From positions 1-9,840 of the forward strand of contig CANQRX010000049.1 in assembly GCA_947626425.1 (NCBI GenBank): DNA of 9,840 bases. Reading direction: 5' to 3'. This DNA is from an uncultured Bacilli bacterium (GTDB lineage Bacteria > Bacillota_I > Bacilli_A > RF39 > UBA660). Of the stretch, positions 5,440 to 9,840 are shown in pieces. Every line of letters starts with the position of its first letter. Position 1 is the first letter of the stretch. The position numbers and the translations under genes were made by a program. A model generated the notes under the pieces. It ran no database searches. It was not told the DNA's origin and saw only the letters and a program-made list of their open reading frames with translations.

Positions 5440-8176
5440 ACAAAAAGTTAAAGTTGAAAACAAAGATTTTCGATGTTTAGTTTTAAAATATACAGGTCTT
5501 TTTCTAGTTTTTGCTACTTTAATTTTGGTGATTTTTGCCAAATATAATAAAGGTTTTATATGGAGCTCTGATGGATTGGCACAGCACATAGTTAATTTAC
5601 GTTATTATCGGTTTTTAATTGTAAATTTTTTAAAAACAGGTAGTTTATCAACCTTTACATGGAAAATTGGAATGGGCTTTGATTTACTAGGAAACTTAGC
5701 TTATTATATTTTAGGAGATTTCTTTTCTTTATTTGCTCTTTTTTTACCAACTAGCCAAATTGAACATCTTTATGGATTTTTAATTTTTATAAGATTATAT
5801 TTTGTTGGTTTTTCATTTTTAATATTTTGTCGATATAAAAAGCTTAATAATATATCATCTTTAATTGGGGCTTTAATGTATGCTTTTTGTTTTTATAGTT
5901 TGTATGCTAATTTTCGCCATCCGTACTTTGCTAATCCAATGATTATTTTTCCTTTTTTACTAATTGGTATTGAAAAAATTATTTTAAAAGACGAAGTAAA
6001 ATTTTATACTATTATTATTTTTTTAACTTATGTAATTAATTTTTATTTTGCTTATATGCTTTCAGTTGTTATTGCTTTGTATGGCATTATTTTAGCAATT
6101 TATCATTACCGTTACGATGGAATTAAAAAAATTATTTTGGTTTTAGGAAAAACATTATTATATAGTTTAGTAGGTATTGCTTTAGCGGCTTTTATATTGT
6201 TTCCAACCGCGATGGCTTTTTTAAATTCTGAAAGAGGGGGAAGTACCACAATTTATCCGTATGTTTTTGCTTATTATCGTAATTTTTTTAGCAAATTGTT
6301 AACTATGAATACAACTGGTTATTGGGTAAACTTGGGTTGTTCTTCTTTTATTTTAATAAGCTTACCAATCTTTATTAGACATCGTAAACAAAATTATCCA
6401 TTATTTATAAATTTATGTTGTTTAATGATTCCCCTTTTAATTAGTCAAGTTGCTTCTGTTTTTTGTGGTTTTAAATATCCAAATAATCGCTGGTGTTTTG
6501 TTATTCCTTTTTACTTTTCTTATATAACTTCATTATTTTTAAATAAAGACCTTAAATTAAAAAAACAAGATTTAATGGCAATGGCTGTATTCATTCTCAT
6601 GTATTTATTAATTAATGCTTTATTTGAAATTGGTTTAACTTATTATACACAGGGGCAAATTTTCATTGCTTTAATTTTTCTAATTGTTTATTTAAATAAA
6701 GAAAAGTTATCCAAAAAATATTCACTTTTCTTAACCATAATTTTTGCAGTTGGAATTATATCTTCAATATATTGTCTTTTTGAAGTAAAAAACGGTATTT
6801 TTTATGTTTCGGAATTTTATGATAAAAATTCTTTAGAAACTGTACTTGATACTTCTAATAAGGCAATTCCTGATTTTGATAAGGCTTTAAAATTTTTGAA
6901 AGCAAATGATAATGGTTTTTATAAAATAAGTAAGTATCCTTATGATTTTGAAAATGTTTCGATGCTTAAAAATTTTAATTCAATTGGGCATTATTATTCT
7001 TTAACTAATCAAAATATTGGGCGTCTTGGTAGAGATTTAAATAATGTTGATTATTATTTAAGTCATGGTTTAAGAGAATTTAATTATCGAACGAAAATAA
7101 CGACCCTTTTAGGAGTTAAATATTTCATTAACGCGAATAAAGCAAAAACAGTTTTGTATGGCTATGAGAAACTAGATTATAATGGAACTTCGGAGCTTTA
7201 TCAAAATAAATATGCTTTACCTTTTGGAGTTTTATACACAAGTTATATTGATATGGCAGATTATGAAAAACTATCAAGTTTAGAAAAAGAAAGTAGTTTA
7301 TTAAAAACTATGGTTTTAAATAAAAAGCCAAAAAAAATAAATCTTTCTAAATCTAATTTAGATTTTTCAAAAATTAAAACAATTGATTATGAAATAATTG
7401 ATCAAAACAAAATATTAAGTGATAATGATATTATAGTAACTAATTCTCAAAAAAATAGTTTTAAAATTAAAATAGGTGATATAAAAAATAAAGAATTATA
7501 TATTAGTTTTAAAAACTTAACAAAGGACGCTTTTTCAAAAGAGGAAATGATTAAACTTAATTTAAAAAATAATTCTTCATTAATTGATCAAGCAAAAGTA
7601 AAAAATCAATATAAATGGTATCAAGAAAACTATGGTTTTAATTTAAATGTTAATTTTAATAATTTTACTCAATCAAGAATTATTCAAGATTATTATACCA
7701 GTCCTTATTATATGGATATAAATGACTTTACTTTTAATTTAGGATATTATGAAGAAACAAATAAAGAATTAACGATTTCATTTTCAACTATTGGTAAATA
7801 TCATTTTGATAATATTTCTATTTATGCAGTAGATATGGGAGATTATGAAGATGATATTAATAGATTAAAAGAAGCAAATTTTGAAGTTGTTGATTATCAA
7901 GATGGTTATTTAAAAGGAACAGTTAAAACGAGAATAGATGGAATATTACAATTTCAAACATTGTATGATGATGGTTTTGAAGTTTTTGTTGATAATCAAA
8001 AAGTTGATAAATTAGTTGCTAATAAATATTTTTTAGGAATTGAATTACCAAAAGGCTTTCATGAAATAGAAATTAAATATCATAATCCTTATTTAAAAAA
8101 GGGAATTATTATTTCATTTATAGGTTTAATTAGTTTGCTGTTTTTATTGTGGCAAAGGAAAAAGAAGTCGATTTAA
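5429..8176 (+). CDS. YfhO-family membrane glycosyltransferase (GT-C fold), second of a tandem pair
   Basis: Paralogue of the preceding gene, about half identical by eye along its whole length. It should do the same type of reaction, perhaps on another acceptor or position. In the 915 residues the first helix is at about 19-37, followed by the acidic loop FIWSSDGLAQH (D48, Q52, H53). The multi-helix part carries FRHPYFANP and KYPNNRWCF. The outer domain has DNGFYKISKYPY, FNYRTKITTLLGVKYFI, SPYYMDI, DGILQFQTLY and FVDNQKV, and a last helix ends in QRKKKSI. ATG 5429 and ATG 5432 are adjacent in-frame starts; GGTGA at 5421-5425 is better spaced for 5432. The 11-nt overlap with the previous gene points to translational coupling, so its output should follow the state of the upstream G10 tract. 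No terminator follows it. Confidence 0.87.
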   Translation: MMIKQKVKVENKDFRCLVLKYTGLFLVFATLILVIFAKYNKGFIWSSDGLAQHIVNLRYYRFLIVNFLKTGSLSTFTWKIGMGFDLLGNLAYYILGDFFSLFALFLPTSQIEHLYGFLIFIRLYFVGFSFLIFCRYKKLNNISSLIGALMYAFCFYSLYANFRHPYFANPMIIFPFLLIGIEKIILKDEVKFYTIIIFLTYVINFYFAYMLSVVIALYGIILAIYHYRYDGIKKIILVLGKTLLYSLVGIALAAFILFPTAMAFLNSERGGSTTIYPYVFAYYRNFFSKLLTMNTTGYWVNLGCSSFILISLPIFIRHRKQNYPLFINLCCLMIPLLISQVASVFCGFKYPNNRWCFVIPFYFSYITSLFLNKDLKLKKQDLMAMAVFILMYLLINALFEIGLTYYTQGQIFIALIFLIVYLNKEKLSKKYSLFLTIIFAVGIISSIYCLFEVKNGIFYVSEFYDKNSLETVLDTSNKAIPDFDKALKFLKANDNGFYKISKYPYDFENVSMLKNFNSIGHYYSLTNQNIGRLGRDLNNVDYYLSHGLREFNYRTKITTLLGVKYFINANKAKTVLYGYEKLDYNGTSELYQNKYALPFGVLYTSYIDMADYEKLSSLEKESSLLKTMVLNKKPKKINLSKSNLDFSKIKTIDYEIIDQNKILSDNDIIVTNSQKNSFKIKIGDIKNKELYISFKNLTKDAFSKEEMIKLNLKNNSSLIDQAKVKNQYKWYQENYGFNLNVNFNNFTQSRIIQDYYTSPYYMDINDFTFNLGYYEETNKELTISFSTIGKYHFDNISIYAVDMGDYEDDINRLKEANFEVVDYQDGYLKGTVKTRIDGILQFQTLYDDGFEVFVDNQKVDKLVANKYFLGIELPKGFHEIEIKYHNPYLKKGIIISFIGLISLLFLLWQRKKKSI

Positions 8177-8191
8177 ATTGACATGAAAGTC

Positions 8192-8220
8192 TTGAAAAAA
8201 GAAAGTTATTAACTTATAAT
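8192..8220 (+). promoter_or_regulatory. Sigma-A promoter of the second surface-protein gene
   Basis: TTGAAA (8192-8197) and TATAAT (8215-8220) with a 17-bp spacer. Transcription should begin near 8227. AGGAAGG (8234-8240) lies 10 nt before ATG 8251. The gene can therefore be transcribed independently of the yfhO operon. There is no terminator between the two, so read-through is also possible. Confidence 0.75.
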
Positions 8221-8250
8221 TTTAGTAGAAAATAGGAAGGAAAAAGATAA

Positions 8251-9604
8251 ATGAAAATAGAAAATTATAAGTTAAAAACAAGCAAAAAAACAAAGATTTT
8301 AATTGGAAGTATGGTAGGAATAATGGCTTTAGGGGGGGGGGTATTTACTAAATAAAAGTTTAGGAAAATATCAGGTAGAACAAAGTTTTCCAATAATGAA
8401 TGGGAAAATTCAAGTAAACAGTGGCGATGTATCAATCATTGCTGTGAATGTTGATGGTGTAGCAAATACTTCAATACCGGCTAAAAATTCAGGAAAAAAT
8501 TTTCAAAAGGCGGATTGCACGAATGGAGCAACTGGTTCATGGGATCGAAGTAATTGGCGATTTTTATTAAGTGGTTTAACGCAAACAAAAACAAAATGTA
8601 CTTTATATTTTGTTACAGGGCAAGTAACAGGAGAACAAAGTTGTGAAAATAAAATGGAAGATTTATTAGAAAATGATAAAAATCAGGTTAAACCAAGCTT
8701 AGTAAGTGATGATAATAACATTAGATACATAGGGAGTAATCCTAATAATTATGTAAAATTTAATAATGAAACGTGGCGAATAATTGGTTTAATGGATGGA
8801 ATCCAAACAAAGGACCATGGAACACAAAGATTATTAAAAATAATAAGAGAAAAACTACCTACGAGTTTAAGTTGGGATTCGTCAGTATTAAGTGTTAATA
8901 GTGGATATGGAGTAAACGAATGGAGCCAAGCAGACTTAATGACTGTCTTAAATGGTGATTATTTTTACGGACGAAACGGAAGTGATAAATGTTACAATAA
9001 TTACAACGAAACAACAACGACATGTCCCGACTGGACACAAGTAGGTTTAAAAACTGAAGCCCAAAATATGGTAGAAGAAGTGACCTGGAATACAGGAACA
9101 TCAATCGGAACAGAATCAGTATGGCGAGCTCAAAATTTTACACCTCAGCAATATATGTGGGAACGAAGTACAAATCACGGAAAACAATGCTCAAGTAGTT
9201 CAAGTTCTTGTAATGATGGTGTAACGCGCCAAACGACATGGACAGGAAAAGTAGGCTTAATGTATCCATCAGATTATGGTTATGCAACAGATGGAGGAGG
9301 CGATTTAATGAAGAGAGGCCAATGCTTGTATACGCCATTATATAGTTGGGATAATTCAAGTTATAGCTATTGTAAAGACAATGATTGGCTATTCTATTCT
9401 AATAACTATCAATGGACAATGACACCTGCGCCGGATTCTTCGTATGCTAGCAATATGTTCCTTGTCTGCGCGAAGGGTTTTGTCAGCGGCTACAAAGCTT
9501 CCATTGCTTACGCGGTTCGTCCCGTCGTGTATTTAAAGTCTTCCGTTAAAATTATTGGTGGAACAGGCGAAGAAGGTAGTCCGTTCGAGTTAAAACTTGA
9601 ATGA
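8251..9604 (+). CDS. Phase-variable surface protein with lectin-like variable domain (frame-off at G10)
   Basis: Promoter, ribosome binding site and ATG at 8251 are all in place. The frame MKIENYKLKTSKKTKILIG continues through a membrane segment into a G10 tract and stops at TAA 8353-8355 after 34 codons. The long downstream frame (open from at least 8396, ending 9604) is one base out of register. With 9 Gs the reading is ...MALGGGYLLNKSLGKYQVEQ..., giving one 450-residue protein. In that form residues about 16-35 are a signal anchor. About 43-121 form a beta-rich domain with a CTNGATGSWD block and a Cys pair. From W175 (NETWRIIGL) it follows the paralogue at 87-1622: EVTWN, WERSTNHGK, VGLMYPSDYGYATDGG, NDWL, W.MTP, PVVYLK. 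A Ser-rich CSSSSSSC insert lies at 9189-9212. About 393-429 are the variable block. ATG 8396 has no Shine-Dalgarno, so I do not accept it as a start. The role is probably adhesion or ligand binding (inference). Confidence 0.82.
8332..8341 (+). repeat. G10 homopolymer tract in the surface-protein signal anchor
   Basis: Ten Gs encode Gly-Gly-Gly plus one extra base at codons 28-31 of the gene starting at 8251. Nine or twelve Gs put the promoter-proximal ATG in frame with the long downstream frame; ten or eleven do not. The position inside the export signal makes it an all-or-nothing switch for surface display. It has the same length as the tract at 2671-2680. A wrong homopolymer count in the assembly is possible. 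Confidence 0.88.
9429..9537 (+). other. Putative hypervariable region (VR2) in the second surface-protein gene
   Basis: Flanked by CGCCGGATTC (9429-9438) and CCCGTCGTGTATTTAAA (9521-9537), both identical to VR1. The 96 nt 9434-9529 are about 51% G+C with 15 As, against an A-rich gene body, and one codon of 32 ends in A. The encoded residues differ from VR1 at most positions between the flanks, and the block is 9 nt (three codons) shorter. It lies at the same point of the lectin-like domain, between the W.TP motif and PVVYLK. Confidence 0.6.
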
Positions 9605-9613
9605 TAATGAGTC

Positions 9614-9642
9614 TTGCACTTTCCTCTAAATATTTATATAAT
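9614..9642 (+). promoter_or_regulatory. Sigma-A promoter of the truncated AAA-ATPase-like gene
   Basis: TTGCAC (9614-9619) and TATAAT (9637-9642) are separated by 17 bp. The predicted start site is near 9649, at the edge of the GGAGG ribosome binding site (9649-9653), which is 6 nt from ATG 9660. As at the glycosyltransferase promoter, the leader is only about a dozen nucleotides. Confidence 0.72.
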
Positions 9643-9659
9643 GAGGTTGGAGGAAACTT

Positions 9660-9749
9660 ATGAAAGAAATACCATATGGAATAATAGATTATAAAGATTT
9701 AATTTTAGAAAATTACTATTATATTGACCTTGTCAAGTCTAGTGTGTAA
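9660..9749 (+). pseudogene. 5' remnant of an AAA-ATPase-like / PD-(D/E)XK nuclease-family gene
   Basis: MKEIPYGIIDYKDLILENYYYID matches the well-known opening of the AAA-ATPase_like family (often annotated with a C-terminal PD-(D/E)XK, DUF1703-type domain). Family members typically run IPYGI..F..I..ENYYYVDKT and then into a P-loop. Here the match ends after Asp 23, exactly where the IS-end-like repeat begins (9725/9726). The next codons LVKSSV and the TAA at 9747-9749 belong to the repeat. Promoter and ribosome binding site are intact, so a 29-residue peptide could be made, but the P-loop and everything after it are missing. The remainder may lie beyond the inserted element, outside the window. 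Confidence 0.75.
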
Positions 9750-9755
9750 ATTTTT
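9725..9755 (+). repeat. IS-end-like direct repeat, copy 2, interrupting a gene
   Basis: Identical over 31 bases to 1652-1682. It cuts the AAA-ATPase-like gene after its 23rd codon, as expected for an insertion. On the complementary strand it reads TTTACACACTAGACTTGAC, which resembles IS256-family right ends. The element would extend rightward past the window, with its transposase probably on the minus strand. Confidence 0.65.
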
Positions 9756-9796
9756 AAAATTTTAGTTACTGTTTTGTGACTTGCACCAAGAAAAGA

Positions 9797-9824
9797 GTGA
9801 GAATTTTTAAAATTTTCACTTTTT
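9797..9824 (+). terminator. Hairpin with T-run inside the inserted element
   Basis: GTGAGAATTTT (9797-9807) pairs with AAAATTTTCAC (9809-9819) with one G-T wobble, followed by TTTTT (9820-9824). Its flanks are A-rich on the other side, so it can act in both directions. It would suit the 3' end of a minus-strand transposase, and would also block read-through of the truncated gene's transcript. Confidence 0.55.
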
Positions 9825-9840
9825 AAACTATCACAGGATT

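Noticed and set aside
6236..6240. G5 runs inside the yfhO region (also near 2553-2557) as further phase-variation tracts
   Set aside because: They are far too short for frequent slippage and occur inside conserved coding sequence.
8178..8183. Perfect TTGACA as -35 of the second surface-protein promoter
   Set aside because: It is 31 bp from TATAAT 8215-8220 with no other -10 at proper spacing. TTGAAA 8192-8197 gives the exact 17-bp spacing.
8396..8398. ATG 8396 as the real start of the second surface protein
   Set aside because: There is no Shine-Dalgarno and no export signal, and coding-like sequence extends upstream to the G10 tract in the same frame.
1..9840. CRISPR array, tRNA, rRNA or riboswitch
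   Set aside because: No regularly spaced repeats, no tRNA cloverleaf-like segments and no long structured leader. Intergenic gaps are all under about 115 bp and accounted for by promoters, terminators and IS-like ends.

Overview
The window comes from a very AT-rich bacterium (roughly 25-30% G+C by eye). All supported genes are on the + strand, tryptophan is encoded by TGG, and genes end in TAA or TGA-free frames, so the standard bacterial code fits. Near-consensus sigma-A promoters, AG-rich ribosome binding sites, YfhO-family enzymes and surface proteins ending in a PVVYLK block suggest an uncultured, probably gut-associated Bacillota/Mycoplasmatota-like lineage. The taxonomic placement is an inference.

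Layout. (1) 2-49: tail of an unrecognised gene, then an intrinsic terminator. (2) 87-1622: a large surface-protein gene with no N-terminal export signal, promoter or ribosome binding site. It is probably a headless, silent copy. (3) 1653-1682: a solo copy of an insertion-sequence-like end, followed at once by a strong promoter. (4) 1734-8176: a three-gene operon of a GtrB/CsbB-type polyprenyl-phosphate glycosyltransferase and two tandem YfhO-family membrane glycosyltransferases. (5) 8251-9604: a second surface-protein gene with its own promoter and signal anchor. (6) 9660-9749: the first codons of an AAA-ATPase-like/PD-(D/E)XK gene, cut off by a second copy of the same insertion-sequence-like end, whose element continues past the window.

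The most interesting signal is a pair of pure G10 tracts. One (2671-2680) sits across the glycosyltransferase/yfhO junction, just before the yfhO start codon. The other (8332-8341) lies in the signal-anchor codons of the surface-protein gene. At ten Gs the surface protein is out of frame and stops after 34 codons; nine Gs restores a continuous 450-codon protein. At the first tract, nine Gs would fuse the glycosyltransferase to YfhO, ten gives a 14-nt overlap and eleven gives a TAATG stop/start. These look like phase-variation switches acting on a cell-envelope glycan pathway and on a surface protein in the same locus.

The second signal is a G+C-rich, adenine-poor block of about 110-120 bp near the 3' end of both surface-protein genes, ending in an identical 17-nt sequence. 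It has the position, composition and C-type-lectin-like context of a diversity-generating-retroelement variable region. No template repeat or reverse transcriptase lies in the window. Together the locus looks like a surface-diversification island: on/off switching by G tracts, sequence diversification of the binding tip, and a probable silent paralogue nearby.
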